From contig DASQZT010000151.1 in the NCBI GenBank assembly GCA_035638575.1, positions 1 through 64,000 on the forward strand: a stretch of DNA of 64,000 nt. The letters run 5' to 3'. Positions 17,229 through 26,275 of this stretch are shown here, one piece after another (within the stretch, counting starts at the first letter, position 1; every line of letters starts with the position of its first letter). Under the pieces are notes generated by a model that ran no database searches, was not told the origin of the DNA, and saw only the letters and a list, made by a program, of their open reading frames with translations. Source of the stretch: DASQZT01 sp035638575. Its GTDB lineage: Bacteria > Acidobacteriota > Terriglobia > Bryobacterales > Bryobacteraceae. Both the position numbers and the translations under genes were made by a program.

Positions 17229-18014
17229 ATGCACATCGTGGTTTTGCTGAAAATGGTGCCCGACGTCGTGGAGGACCTGGAGATTGCCCCCGACGGAAAG
17301 GGGCTGGATCTGGAGTATCTGCGCATGATCCTGAGCGAATCGGACGATCACGCGCTGGAAGAAGCGCTGCTGCTCAAGGAGCGGCACGGCGCCAAAGTGA
17401 CGGTGCTGGCGCTGGATGCGCCGGAGGTTGACGATGCCCTGTTCACCGCGCTGGCCAAGGGGGCGGACCGCGTCGTCAAGATCGTCGGGGTGGATGCGGG
17501 GCTCTCCACCCGGATGGCGGCGCGAGCGTTGGCGCAGGCCATCGAGCACGATCCCGGATTGATCGAGGCGGACCTGATGCTCACCGGCGTTCAGGCCATC
17601 GACGACCTGGACGGGCTAATCGCGCCCTTGCTGGCTCACGAACTTGGCCGGCCATACCTGGGAATCATCACGCGGGTCGTGCTGGATGCCGCGGGCAAGA
17701 CGGCGGTGGCGACCAAAGAGTATCCGGGCGGGGTGCGAGGCGAATTCGAAGTGCGGCTTCCCGCGGTTCTGGGCATGCAGGCCGCGGAGAAACCGCCGCG
17801 CTATGTCCCGGTGGCGAAGGTGCGGGCGGCCATGAAATCCCAAAGAATCGATGCCACTCCGGTTCCCACGCTGGCGGACGGGGGCTTTCCCACGGTGCAG
17901 GTGGTCGGCATGAGACGCAACGAGCCAGCGGGCCACGCGGTGATTCTGGACGGATCTGGTGAGCGGGTCTCGGAACAGCTCTGCGAAATTCTGGCCGGGC
18001 GCGGCATTTTCTGA
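17229..18014 (+). CDS. etfB: Electron transfer flavoprotein beta subunit
   Basis: 261 residues: MHIVVLLKMVPDVVEDLEI, EEALLLKERHGAKVTVLALD, DLMLTGVQAIDDLDGLIAPLLAHELGRPY and the later VATKEYPGGVRGEFEVRLPAVLGMQ are typical EtfB (FixA) segments, including the AMP/FAD-binding loop. With EtfA it forms the soluble flavoprotein that takes electrons from acyl-CoA or similar dehydrogenases, or bifurcates them. Start ATG 17229 follows the previous stop by 2 bases. Whether this pair is bifurcating (two FAD) cannot be judged safely by eye. Confidence 0.9.
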   Translation: MHIVVLLKMVPDVVEDLEIAPDGKGLDLEYLRMILSESDDHALEEALLLKERHGAKVTVLALDAPEVDDALFTALAKGADRVVKIVGVDAGLSTRMAARALAQAIEHDPGLIEADLMLTGVQAIDDLDGLIAPLLAHELGRPYLGIITRVVLDAAGKTAVATKEYPGGVRGEFEVRLPAVLGMQAAEKPPRYVPVAKVRAAMKSQRIDATPVPTLADGGFPTVQVVGMRRNEPAGHAVILDGSGERVSEQLCEILAGRGIF

Positions 18015-18027
18015 GGAGGCGACGACA

Positions 18028-19014
18028 ATGACTGGAAGCATTTGCGTATTGGCCGAACAATGGCGGGGACGCATCTCCGACGTGACGTACGAAACGCTGG
18101 CGTTCGGGAGAGAAGCCGCCGGACAACTCGGCGTGCCGCTCACCGCAATCCTGGTCGGCTCGAACCTGAAGGAACTGGCGCAAACGCTGGGCGCGGCGGA
18201 CTCGGTGGTTTATGTGGACCACGCGCTTCTGGCGGAGCCCGTGCCGCAGCCTTACGCGGAGGCGCTGGCGCAAGTCCTGGCGGACAGTAGGCCGCTCGCG
18301 CTGCTGGCGCCGCTGACCAACGTCATGCTGGGCGTGAGCACGCTGCTGGCGATCCGGCTGGGCGTGGCGGCCGTGAATTTCTGCAAAGACATCAAGGTCG
18401 TGGACGGCCGGCTCCGGGCGGTGTGCGTGATGTACGGGGGAAAGATAGAAGCCGAAGTGGAGACGGCCTCGGAGCCGGCCATCCTGGGCATTTGGCCCGG
18501 CGCCCGGCCGGCGGACAAGGGCCGCTCCGACCGGACTCCGCCGGTGGAAGAGGTCACGGTTGTGCTGGAGGAACCGGCGGTGCGCCTGAAGAGATACGTC
18601 GACCCGGAAGCGGGCGATGTTGATCTCACGAGGCAGGAAGTGCTGGTGGCGGTGGGCCGCGGCATACAGAGCCGGGACAATCTGGGGCTGGCGGAAGACC
18701 TGGCAAAGACGCTGGGCGGCGCGGTGGCCGGGTCGAGACCGGTGATCGACCAGGGATGGCTTCCGATGTCGCGGCAGATCGGCAAGTCCGGGCTGACGGT
18801 CAAACCGAAGCTGTACGTGGCGCTGGGGATCAGCGGCGCGCCGGAGCACATCGAAGGCATGAAGGACTCCGGCATCATCGTCGCGGTGAACAGCGATCCG
18901 CGGGCGCCGATCTTCAACGTGGCGCATTACGGCATCGTGGCGGACGTCGTGGAGACGCTGCCGTCCCTGACCGCCGCGATCGAGTCGAAGAGGGCCGCGG
19001 CTCACCATGCCTAG
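18028..19014 (+). CDS. etfA: Electron transfer flavoprotein alpha subunit
   Basis: 328 residues with a strong GAGGAGG ribosome binding site just upstream. N-terminal nucleotide-binding-like half (ICVLAEQWRGRISDVTYETLAFGREAA) and the conserved C-terminal FAD domain: VGRGIQSRDNLGLAEDLAKTLG, GSRPVIDQGWLPMSRQIG, LTVKPKLYVALGISGAPEHIEGM, IIVAVNSDPRAPIFNVAHYGIVAD. It pairs with EtfB. Its end overlaps the start of the membrane Fe-S protein by 8 bases, which argues that the Etf delivers electrons to that protein. Confidence 0.9.
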   Translation: MTGSICVLAEQWRGRISDVTYETLAFGREAAGQLGVPLTAILVGSNLKELAQTLGAADSVVYVDHALLAEPVPQPYAEALAQVLADSRPLALLAPLTNVMLGVSTLLAIRLGVAAVNFCKDIKVVDGRLRAVCVMYGGKIEAEVETASEPAILGIWPGARPADKGRSDRTPPVEEVTVVLEEPAVRLKRYVDPEAGDVDLTRQEVLVAVGRGIQSRDNLGLAEDLAKTLGGAVAGSRPVIDQGWLPMSRQIGKSGLTVKPKLYVALGISGAPEHIEGMKDSGIIVAVNSDPRAPIFNVAHYGIVADVVETLPSLTAAIESKRAAAHHA

Positions 19015-20842
19015 CACGGCCATCTGCCTCTGGATCCTGACGCTGGCCGCCTTCGGACTGTTCGGCCACCGGGTGTATCAATATGTAAACGTCCTGGCGG
19101 CGGCACGCCCGGAGAAAAGATGGGACCGCATTCCAGAGCGGTTGAAGCTGGTCGCGGTGAACGTCCTGGGGCAGCGCCGCCTGCTGGAGGAGCCCGTGGC
19201 AGGCGCGGCCCACCTGGCGATCTTCTGGGCCTTCGTGGTGTTTGCCGCGAGCTTTTTCTGGAACCTGGTGCGCGGATTGCTGCCCGTTCTTCCGATCCCG
19301 TACGCCGAAGAAGTGGGGTGGATGCGCGGCGTGCTAGCGGTGTTCGGCATCATCGGCCTGGCGGCGCTGGCAGTGGCTGCCGTGCGCCGCTATTTCTTCG
19401 CGCCTCCCCGGCTGGAGAAGTCGAGAGACGCCTCCATCATCCTGGGGCTCATCGCGGTGGTGCTTCTGTCCTCGCTGGCCGGGCAATGGTATCGCGTCTC
19501 GGCACCGGCCGTTTCGCGGGCGATGTGGTGGGTGCACATGGCGACGGTCCTGGGATTCCTCGCGTATTTGCCTTACTCCAAACACCTGCATCTGCTGGCC
19601 TCGCCGTTCGGGGTTTTCTTCGCGTCGCTCCAGCCGGGCCGCGTCCCGGAGGCTTCGCCCGGGGCGGACAGACCCGAAGAATTCACCTGGCGGCAGTTGT
19701 TCAGCGGGCTGGCCTGCGCGGAATGCGGCCGGTGCGACCGGGCGTGCCCGGCGTTCCAGAGCGGCTTCGCGCTGTCGCCCAAGATGCTCATGCACCACAT
19801 GAAAGAGTTGGTGCGGAATGCCGCGTCCGGTGACAACGGTAAGTTCACCGGCGAGGCGGTCACACGCCAGGAGATCTGGGCTTGCACCAGTTGCCTGGCG
19901 TGTATGCAACGGTGTCCGGTCATGAACGAGCACGTCCCCGTGCTGATCGAAATGCGCCGGCGCCTGATTGGAGAGAGCGATATGGATCCGTCTCTTCAGG
20001 AAGCCTTCAAGAATCTGACACGTTATGGAAACTCGTTCGGGGCCCCTCCGCGGGGCCGCCCGAAGTGGACGCAACAACTGGATTTCCACATTAAAGACGC
20101 CCGGAAAGAACCGGTGCATTTCCTGTGGTTCGTGGGCGACTACTGCTCCTACGACCCCCGCGTGACCGCGGCCACGTGCACGGCCGCGCGCGTGTTCCAA
20201 AAGGCCGGCCTGGATTTCGGCATCCTCTACGAGGGGGAATCGAACTCCGGCAACGACGCGCGGCTGGCGGGCGAAGAAGGCCTGTTTGAAAGCCTGCGGG
20301 ACAAGAACTCGAAATCGTTCGCCAAGGCGCATTTCGATGAAATCGTCACGACGGACCCGCACAGCTTCCAGGCTTTGAAACACGAGTACCCCGGCACGAA
20401 CGGGCCGGCGACGGTGCTGCACCACACGCAGCTTCTCCACCAGTTGATCGCCACAGGCGATCTGACGCCGCGGAACAAGCTCCACATGAAGGTCACGTAC
20501 CACGACCCCTGCTACCTGGGGCGTTACAACGCCATCTTCGAAGCCCCGCGGCACGTCATGGCGGCTTTAGGACTGAAGCTGGTGGAGATGCCGCAAAACA
20601 AAACGTACTCTTACTGTTGCGGTGCGGGAGGAGGCCGGATCTGGATGGAAGATCCGCCGGTGTTCAAGGATCGGCCGGCGGTCACTCGCGTGCGCGAAGC
20701 CGCGGCCACGGGGGTGCGCACGCTGGTGGTCGTATGCCCGAAGGACCTGGTGATGTTCCAGGATGCGCTGAAAACAGCGGGGCTGGAAGACAGGCTCGAA
20801 GTCAAAGAACTGGCCGAACTGGTGGAGCAAGCCATGGGGTAA
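19007..20842 (+). CDS. Membrane diheme Fe-S protein, Etf:quinone oxidoreductase (EMO) type
   Basis: 611 residues. The N-terminal about 200 residues form a NarI-like bundle of about five helices with His residues (H21, H69, H177, H193/H195) able to ligate two b haems. Then come two 4Fe-4S motifs (CAECGRCDRACP; CTSCLACMQRCP) and two CCG-type regions. The second keeps its cysteines (CYLGRYNAIFEAPR, YCCGAGGGRIW, VCPKD). In the first, the expected CCG and CPxC positions read ESNSG and DPHS, so that site has lost its cluster ligands. The family, known from syntrophic fatty-acid oxidisers, moves electrons between Etf and menaquinone. Its position after etfBA fits that job. Confidence 0.82.
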   Translation: MPSTAICLWILTLAAFGLFGHRVYQYVNVLAAARPEKRWDRIPERLKLVAVNVLGQRRLLEEPVAGAAHLAIFWAFVVFAASFFWNLVRGLLPVLPIPYAEEVGWMRGVLAVFGIIGLAALAVAAVRRYFFAPPRLEKSRDASIILGLIAVVLLSSLAGQWYRVSAPAVSRAMWWVHMATVLGFLAYLPYSKHLHLLASPFGVFFASLQPGRVPEASPGADRPEEFTWRQLFSGLACAECGRCDRACPAFQSGFALSPKMLMHHMKELVRNAASGDNGKFTGEAVTRQEIWACTSCLACMQRCPVMNEHVPVLIEMRRRLIGESDMDPSLQEAFKNLTRYGNSFGAPPRGRPKWTQQLDFHIKDARKEPVHFLWFVGDYCSYDPRVTAATCTAARVFQKAGLDFGILYEGESNSGNDARLAGEEGLFESLRDKNSKSFAKAHFDEIVTTDPHSFQALKHEYPGTNGPATVLHHTQLLHQLIATGDLTPRNKLHMKVTYHDPCYLGRYNAIFEAPRHVMAALGLKLVEMPQNKTYSYCCGAGGGRIWMEDPPVFKDRPAVTRVREAAATGVRTLVVVCPKDLVMFQDALKTAGLEDRLEVKELAELVEQAMG

Positions 20843-20865
20843 CCGACAGCAATGTCCGGATCGGC

Positions 20866-22812
20866 GTGTACGTGTGCCACTGCGGCACCAATATCGCCGC
20901 CACGGTCGACGTAGAGGCCCTGGTCCGATATGCCGGCAGCCTGCCCGGAGTGACGCTGGCGCGCGAGTACAAATACATGTGCTCGGACCCGGGACAGGAG
21001 TTGATCCGGCAGGACATCGGCGAGCGCGGGCTGAACCGCATCATCGTAGCGGCGTGCTCTCCGCACCTGCACGAGCACACCTTCCGCGAAGCCGTGGCAC
21101 AGGCCGGCCTGAACCGGTACTACTTCCACATGGTCAATTTGCGGGAGCACGATTCCTGGGTGCACGCCGACCGGCTGGCGGCAACCGAGAAGGCCATGGA
21201 CCTGGTTCGCGCGGCGGTGGGCCGCGTGAAGTGGCACGTGCCCCTCGAACCGAGGGAGGCGCCGATTCACTCCGAAGTTCTGGTGGTGGGCGGCGGAATT
21301 GCCGGCATCGATGCCGCCCTCACCCTGGCGAAGGCCGGAAAGCACGTCTACCTGGTGGAGCGCGAGCCGACCATCGGCGGCCACATGGCGCAGTTCGACA
21401 AGACCTTTCCCACGCTGGATTGCGCCGCTTGCATCCTGACGCCCAAGATGACCGCCGTGAAAGCGCACAAGAACATCACGCTCTGGACTTATTCCGAGGT
21501 GCGCCAGGTGGAAGGCTACGTGGGCAACTATTCGGTCACCGTGCGCCGGAAGCCGCGGTATGTCCTGGAGGACCTCTGCACAGGCTGCCAGGAATGCATC
21601 CAGGCATGCGTGTACAAGCAGGCGAAGGCGCCCGACGCATTCAACCTGGGGCTGAGCAAACGCAAGCCCATCTACATTCCGTTTCCGCAGGCGGTGCCGC
21701 AGGTGGTGGTCATCGATCCGGAGACCTGCATCGAATTCAAAAGCGGGAAGTGCAAGAAGACCTGCGTAGAGGTGTGCGCCGAGCGAAACGCCATCGACTT
21801 CCACCAGCGGGAGGAGATGCGCACGATCCAGGTCGGCGCCATCATCCTGGCGACGGGTTTCGAGATGTTCGACGCCACGCGGATTCCGTACTACGGATAC
21901 GGAGTCTATCCGAATGTTTATACGTCGCTGGAGGTCGAGCGGCTGGTGAACGCCTCGGGGCCAACCGGGGGCGAGGTGACGCTGCGCGACGGCCGCAAGC
22001 CGGCGAGCGTGGGGATCGTGCACTGCGTGGGCAGCCGCGACCACCACACGAACCGCTACTGCTCGCGGGTGTGCTGCATGTACTCGCTGAAGCTGGCCCA
22101 CCTGATCAAGGAGAAGACGGGGGCCGCGGTCTACAACTTCTATATCGATATCCGCGCGCCCGGCAAAGGGTTCGAGGAGTTCTACAACCGGGTGGCCGAG
22201 GAAGGCGTCGTGTTCGTGCGGGGGAAGGCGGCGGATGTTTATCCGGCGGGCAACGGCGACGGCCGCCTGATCGTCCAGGCGGAAGACACGCTGCTGGGCA
22301 TGGTCCGCAAATATCCGGTGGACATGGTGGTGCTGTCGGCGGGCCTGGAGCCGCGCACGGATTCCAACGAGGTCCGGCGCCTGTTCAACATAGGCTGCTC
22401 AGGCGACGGCTTCTTCCTGGAGCGCCACCCCAAGCTGGCGCCGGTGAATACGTTCGCGGACGGGATCTTCCTGGCGGGATGCTGCCAGGGGCCGAAGGAC
22501 ATTCCCGATACGGTGGCGCAATCGGGAGCGGCCGCGGCCCAGGCGCTGGCGTTGATCGACGCCGGCGTGGTGGAACTGGAACCTGACACCGCGCACATTC
22601 TGGAGGACGCCTGTTCCGGCTGCAAGACGTGCCTGCCGCTGTGCCCGTACCAGGCGATCCGGTTCGCCGAGGAACAAAAGAAAGCCAGCATCAACGAAGT
22701 TCTGTGCAAAGGCTGTGGCACGTGCGTGGCCGCCTGCCCATCGGGATCGATCCGGCAGAACCTGTTCGAGGACGAGGAGATCTATGAAGAGGTTGAAGGC
22801 ATTCTGGCTTAA
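20866..22812 (+). CDS. hdrA: HdrA1: FAD/Fe-S subunit of a heterodisulfide-reductase-like complex
   Basis: About 648 residues. N-terminal Cys-rich domain (VYVCHCGTNIAA, YMCSDPGQ, AACSPHLHEHTFR), FAD Rossmann motif VVGGGIAGIDAALTLAKAG, the HdrA signature DKTFPTLDCAACILTPKM, inner Fe-S motifs (CTGCQECIQACVYK; CKKTCVEVCAERN), and two C-terminal ferredoxin motifs (CSGCKTCLPLCPYQAI; CKGCGTCVAACPSGSI). HdrA carries the bifurcating FAD. The start is a problem: GTG 20866 is the only ordinary in-frame start and lacks the first residues present in HdrA2 (RIGVY...). An ATG at 20852 is one base out of frame. It is a close paralogue of HdrA2 in the same operon. Confidence 0.85.
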   Translation: MYVCHCGTNIAATVDVEALVRYAGSLPGVTLAREYKYMCSDPGQELIRQDIGERGLNRIIVAACSPHLHEHTFREAVAQAGLNRYYFHMVNLREHDSWVHADRLAATEKAMDLVRAAVGRVKWHVPLEPREAPIHSEVLVVGGGIAGIDAALTLAKAGKHVYLVEREPTIGGHMAQFDKTFPTLDCAACILTPKMTAVKAHKNITLWTYSEVRQVEGYVGNYSVTVRRKPRYVLEDLCTGCQECIQACVYKQAKAPDAFNLGLSKRKPIYIPFPQAVPQVVVIDPETCIEFKSGKCKKTCVEVCAERNAIDFHQREEMRTIQVGAIILATGFEMFDATRIPYYGYGVYPNVYTSLEVERLVNASGPTGGEVTLRDGRKPASVGIVHCVGSRDHHTNRYCSRVCCMYSLKLAHLIKEKTGAAVYNFYIDIRAPGKGFEEFYNRVAEEGVVFVRGKAADVYPAGNGDGRLIVQAEDTLLGMVRKYPVDMVVLSAGLEPRTDSNEVRRLFNIGCSGDGFFLERHPKLAPVNTFADGIFLAGCCQGPKDIPDTVAQSGAAAAQALALIDAGVVELEPDTAHILEDACSGCKTCLPLCPYQAIRFAEEQKKASINEVLCKGCGTCVAACPSGSIRQNLFEDEEIYEEVEGILA

Positions 22813-23386
22813 GCCGGAGATGAAGCGAAAGATGAAGTTCCAGCGGGAGGCGGACCCCGACTGGGCCCAACAGGTGGCGGAGCGGCCGGGATGCGAAGGG
22901 CTGTTTTCCTGCCTGCAGTGCGGGACGTGCTCGGGGACATGCCCGCTCTCGATTTACATGGACTTCGCTCCCCGCCGCATCATCGCACTGGTGCGGGAAG
23001 GCTTCCGGGAGGACGCGCTGACCTGCCAGTCCATCTGGCTGTGCGCATCCTGCTACTCCTGCGCGGTGCATTGCCCCCGCCAGATCCGCATCACGGACGT
23101 GATGTACAGCCTCAAGCGAGAGGCGCTCCAGCACAACATGTACCCTTATCGCTTTCCGACTCCGGTGCTGGCACAGGAATTCTACGAGCTGGTCCGGGCG
23201 CGCGGGCGCAGCTCGGAGTTCTGGCTGGTCCTGCGAATGGCGCTGCGCACCGATCCTTTCCAGTTGTTCGACATGGCTCGAACGGGCTGGCGGCTGCTTC
23301 GGACCGGCAGGCTTACCGTTCGCCGCGAAAAGATCGAGCGGGTAAACGAATTGCAAAGCGAGCTGGCCGGCAAGGAGGTCAGATGA
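22784..23386 (+). CDS. hdrC: HdrC: two-cluster ferredoxin-like subunit
   Basis: 200 residues from ATG 22784; ATGs at 22820 and 22832 in the same frame are also possible and the last gives the N-terminus most like HdrC (MKFQREADPDWAQQV). The two 4Fe-4S sites are CLQCGTCSGTCP and CASCYSCAVHCP, followed by a helical C-terminal region. HdrC wires HdrA to HdrB. It overlaps the end of HdrA1 if the first ATG is used, and its stop overlaps the HdrB start by ATGA. Confidence 0.85.
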   Translation: MKRLKAFWLKPEMKRKMKFQREADPDWAQQVAERPGCEGLFSCLQCGTCSGTCPLSIYMDFAPRRIIALVREGFREDALTCQSIWLCASCYSCAVHCPRQIRITDVMYSLKREALQHNMYPYRFPTPVLAQEFYELVRARGRSSEFWLVLRMALRTDPFQLFDMARTGWRLLRTGRLTVRREKIERVNELQSELAGKEVR

Positions 23387-24291
23387 CCTCCGCGCCATAC
23401 GGCTATTATCCGGGGTGCTCGATGCAAGGGGCCGGCATCGCCTACGGCGAGAGCCTGCTGGCGCTGTTTCAACTCCTGGACCTTCCGCTCGAGGAACTGC
23501 GCGACTGGAACTGCTGCGGCGCCACGTCGTACATGTGCATCGACGAGAACCTGGCGTTTCTGCTATCAGCCAGGAACCTGGCATTGGCGCGCCAGTCCGG
23601 TTTTCGCGACCTGGTGGCGCCGTGCAGCGCCTGCTACCTGTGCCTCCGGAAGACCCAGGACTACGCGCAGCGATATCCGAAGATTGCCCGGCGCGTGGGG
23701 GAATCGCTGGCGGCGGCGAATCTTCCCGCTCTCGACGGAGTGTGGGTGCGGCATCCGCTGGAGGTGTTGTACACGGATGTGGGAGTGGCGCGGATCCGTT
23801 CGAAAGCCACGCGCTCATGGCGGGGCGGGCGGGTGGCCTGCTACTACGGCTGCCAACTGGTGCGCCCGTTCGGGGAGGCGGACCGCCCGCACGATCCGAC
23901 CCGCATGGATGAATTGCTGCAATCGGCCGGGGTTCCCACGGTGGAGTTCGCGCTCAAGACCAAGTGCTGCGGCGGCGCGCTCACGGGCACCATTCACTCC
24001 GTGGGCGTACGGCTGAACTACATCCTGCTGAAGGAAGCGGCGCGAAAGGGAGCGGCGGCCATCGTCACCGTGTGCCCCTTGTGCCAGTACAATCTGGACG
24101 CGTATCAGACCGAGATCAGCCGGGAAACCGGCGAATCATTCGATATGCCGATACTGTATTTCACGCAGATCCTCGGCTGGGCCTTGGGAGGCAGCTTTCG
24201 TTCGCTGGGCCTGCACCGCGCGATTTCGGGCCGGAGAGTGATCGAAGAGTGGTTTCCGAAGCATCCGGAGGCGGTGGAGAGCTATGTCTGA
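23383..24291 (+). CDS. hdrB: HdrB: catalytic CCG-domain subunit
   Basis: 302 residues with an AAGGAGGT ribosome binding site. Both canonical CCG motifs are complete. First: C12, C44-C45, C81-x-x-C84 (31 and 35 residues between). Second: the Cys of YYGC, KCCG 37 residues later, then CPLC. In methanogens these ten cysteines hold two noncubane 4Fe-4S clusters that split the CoM-CoB heterodisulfide. All ligands being kept suggests real thiol-disulfide chemistry here, though the substrate in this bacterium is unknown. It overlaps HdrC and HdrA2 by a few bases on either side. Confidence 0.9.
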   Translation: MTSAPYGYYPGCSMQGAGIAYGESLLALFQLLDLPLEELRDWNCCGATSYMCIDENLAFLLSARNLALARQSGFRDLVAPCSACYLCLRKTQDYAQRYPKIARRVGESLAAANLPALDGVWVRHPLEVLYTDVGVARIRSKATRSWRGGRVACYYGCQLVRPFGEADRPHDPTRMDELLQSAGVPTVEFALKTKCCGGALTGTIHSVGVRLNYILLKEAARKGAAAIVTVCPLCQYNLDAYQTEISRETGESFDMPILYFTQILGWALGGSFRSLGLHRAISGRRVIEEWFPKHPEAVESYV

Positions 24292-26275
24292 GGCGAACGG
24301 CGCGATTCGCATCGGCGTCTATACCTGCCATTGCGGCACGAACATAGCGGCCGTGGTGGATGTGAAGTCGCTGGCGGCGTACGCCACCACGTTGCCTGGC
24401 GTCGTGGTCTCTCGCGAGTACAAATACATGTGCTCCGATCCCGGCCAGGACCTGATGCGCCGCGATGTCGCGGAGCGCCGGCTGAACCGGATCGTGGTAG
24501 CGTCGTGCTCGCCGCACCTTCACGAGCAGACGTTCCGCGGCGCCTTAAAGGCGGCCGGCCTCAATCCCTTCTATTTGCAAATGGTGAACATCCGCGAGCA
24601 CGCCTCGTGGGTGCACGAGAACCGGGAAAAAGCGACCGCCAAGGCGAAGGACCTGCTGCGCGCCGCAGTGAGGCGCGTCGCCCGCCACGAGGCACTTGAG
24701 AAGAGCCGGATCCCGATCGATCCGCGCGTCCTGGTGGTGGGCGGCGGGATTGCCGGGATCCACGCCGCGCTCACTCTCGCGAACGCCGGCAAGCAAGTCT
24801 ACCTGGTGGAGCGCGAGCCGACCATCGGCGGCCACATGGCCATGTTCGACAAGACCTTTCCCACGCTGGACTGCGCGGCTTGCATCCTCACGCCTAAAAT
24901 GTCCGCCGTGAAGGCGCATCCGAACATTACGCTGTGGACCTACTCCGAAGTGACCCGCGTGGACGGGTACGTCGGCAATTACAAAGTGACGGTGAGACGC
25001 CGGCCCCGTTTTGTGAACGAAGACCTGTGCGTGGGATGCCTGGAATGCCTCGAAGCGTGCGTATTTAAGGATGCCAGGGTTCCGGACGACTTCAACCTGG
25101 GGCTGTCCAAGCGCAAGCCGATCTACATTCCGTTTCCCCAGGCGGTGCCGCAAGTGCCGGTGATCGACCCCGAGACGTGCATTCAGTTCAAGACGGGGAA
25201 GTGCAAGAAGACCTGCGTCGAAGCCTGCGGCGACCGTCATGCGATCGGCTTCCAGTTCGAAGACCGGACCGAAGAGATCGAGGTGGGCAACATCATCGTA
25301 GCGACGGGATTCCAGGTGTTCGACGCGCGGCGGGTGCCGTACTACGGCTATGGCACGTACCCGAACGTGTACACCTCACTCCAGGTCGAACGCCTGGTGA
25401 ACGCATCGGGACCCACCGGCGGGCAGGTGGTGCTGCGGGACGGCCGCACGCCGAAGACGGTGGGGATCCTGCACTGCGTGGGATCGCGAGACGAGAACAC
25501 GAACCGCTGGTGCTCGCGGGTGTGCTGCATGTACTCCCTCAAGCTGGCGCACCTCATCAAGGAGCACACCGGCGCCGAGGTCTTCAATTTCTACATCGAC
25601 ATCCGCACTCCCGGAAAAGGGTTCGAGGAGTTCTATCAGAAGCTGCTGAACGAACGGGTGCACTTCATCCGGGGCCGGGTGGCGGAGGTCACGGACTGGG
25701 CTCTCGATCCCACCGAGGTAGGCAAGCTGGTCCTTCGCGTCGAAGATACGCTGGCCGGCCTGGTGCGGCGGATCCCCGTGGACATGGTGGTGCTGGGAGT
25801 GGGCCTCGAGCCGCAGGCCGATGCGCAAGAAGTCCGGCGGCGGTTCAACATGACTTGCGGGAGCGAAGGATTCTTCCTGGAGCGGCATCCCAAGCTGGCG
25901 CCGGTAAGCACGTTCACCGAGGGAGTGTTCCTGGCGGGCTGCTGCCAGGGGCCTAAAGACATTCCCGATACGGTGGCACAGGCGGGCGCCGCGGCTGCAG
26001 AAGCGCTGGCGCTCATCGACGCCGGTTTCATGGAGACCGAGCCCAACACCGCTTATGTGGGCGACGACTGCTCCGGCTGCAAGACCTGCGGCCCGATGTG
26101 CCCTTACCACGCCATCACGTTTTCGGAAGAAGAGAAACGGGCCAGCATCAACCAGGCGATGTGCAAAGGGTGCGGCACCTGTGTGGCGGCCTGTCCTTCC
26201 GGATCGATTCACCAACACCTGTTTGAAGACGACCAGGTCTTCGAAGAGATCGAGGGGCTATTGACGTATGCCTGA
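24284..26275 (+). CDS. hdrA: HdrA2: second FAD/Fe-S HdrA subunit
   Basis: 663 residues, clean ATG. Same domain order as HdrA1: IGVYTCHCGTNIAA, VVGGGIAGIHAALTLANAG, DKTFPTLDCAACILTPKM, CVGCLECLEACVFK, CKKTCVEACGDRH, and C-terminal CSGCKTCGPMCPYHAI and CKGCGTCVAACPSGSI. Long stretches are identical in protein and nearly so in DNA to HdrA1 (for example the segment around 24800-24840 and 21351-21391). It overlaps the following MvhD gene by 8 bases; the HdrA-MvhD contact is the known entry point for hydrogenase electrons. The pair A1/A2 recalls QmoA/QmoB of sulfate reducers, where QmoB is an HdrA-MvhD fusion. Confidence 0.9.
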   Translation: MSEANGAIRIGVYTCHCGTNIAAVVDVKSLAAYATTLPGVVVSREYKYMCSDPGQDLMRRDVAERRLNRIVVASCSPHLHEQTFRGALKAAGLNPFYLQMVNIREHASWVHENREKATAKAKDLLRAAVRRVARHEALEKSRIPIDPRVLVVGGGIAGIHAALTLANAGKQVYLVEREPTIGGHMAMFDKTFPTLDCAACILTPKMSAVKAHPNITLWTYSEVTRVDGYVGNYKVTVRRRPRFVNEDLCVGCLECLEACVFKDARVPDDFNLGLSKRKPIYIPFPQAVPQVPVIDPETCIQFKTGKCKKTCVEACGDRHAIGFQFEDRTEEIEVGNIIVATGFQVFDARRVPYYGYGTYPNVYTSLQVERLVNASGPTGGQVVLRDGRTPKTVGILHCVGSRDENTNRWCSRVCCMYSLKLAHLIKEHTGAEVFNFYIDIRTPGKGFEEFYQKLLNERVHFIRGRVAEVTDWALDPTEVGKLVLRVEDTLAGLVRRIPVDMVVLGVGLEPQADAQEVRRRFNMTCGSEGFFLERHPKLAPVSTFTEGVFLAGCCQGPKDIPDTVAQAGAAAAEALALIDAGFMETEPNTAYVGDDCSGCKTCGPMCPYHAITFSEEEKRASINQAMCKGCGTCVAACPSGSIHQHLFEDDQVFEEIEGLLTYA

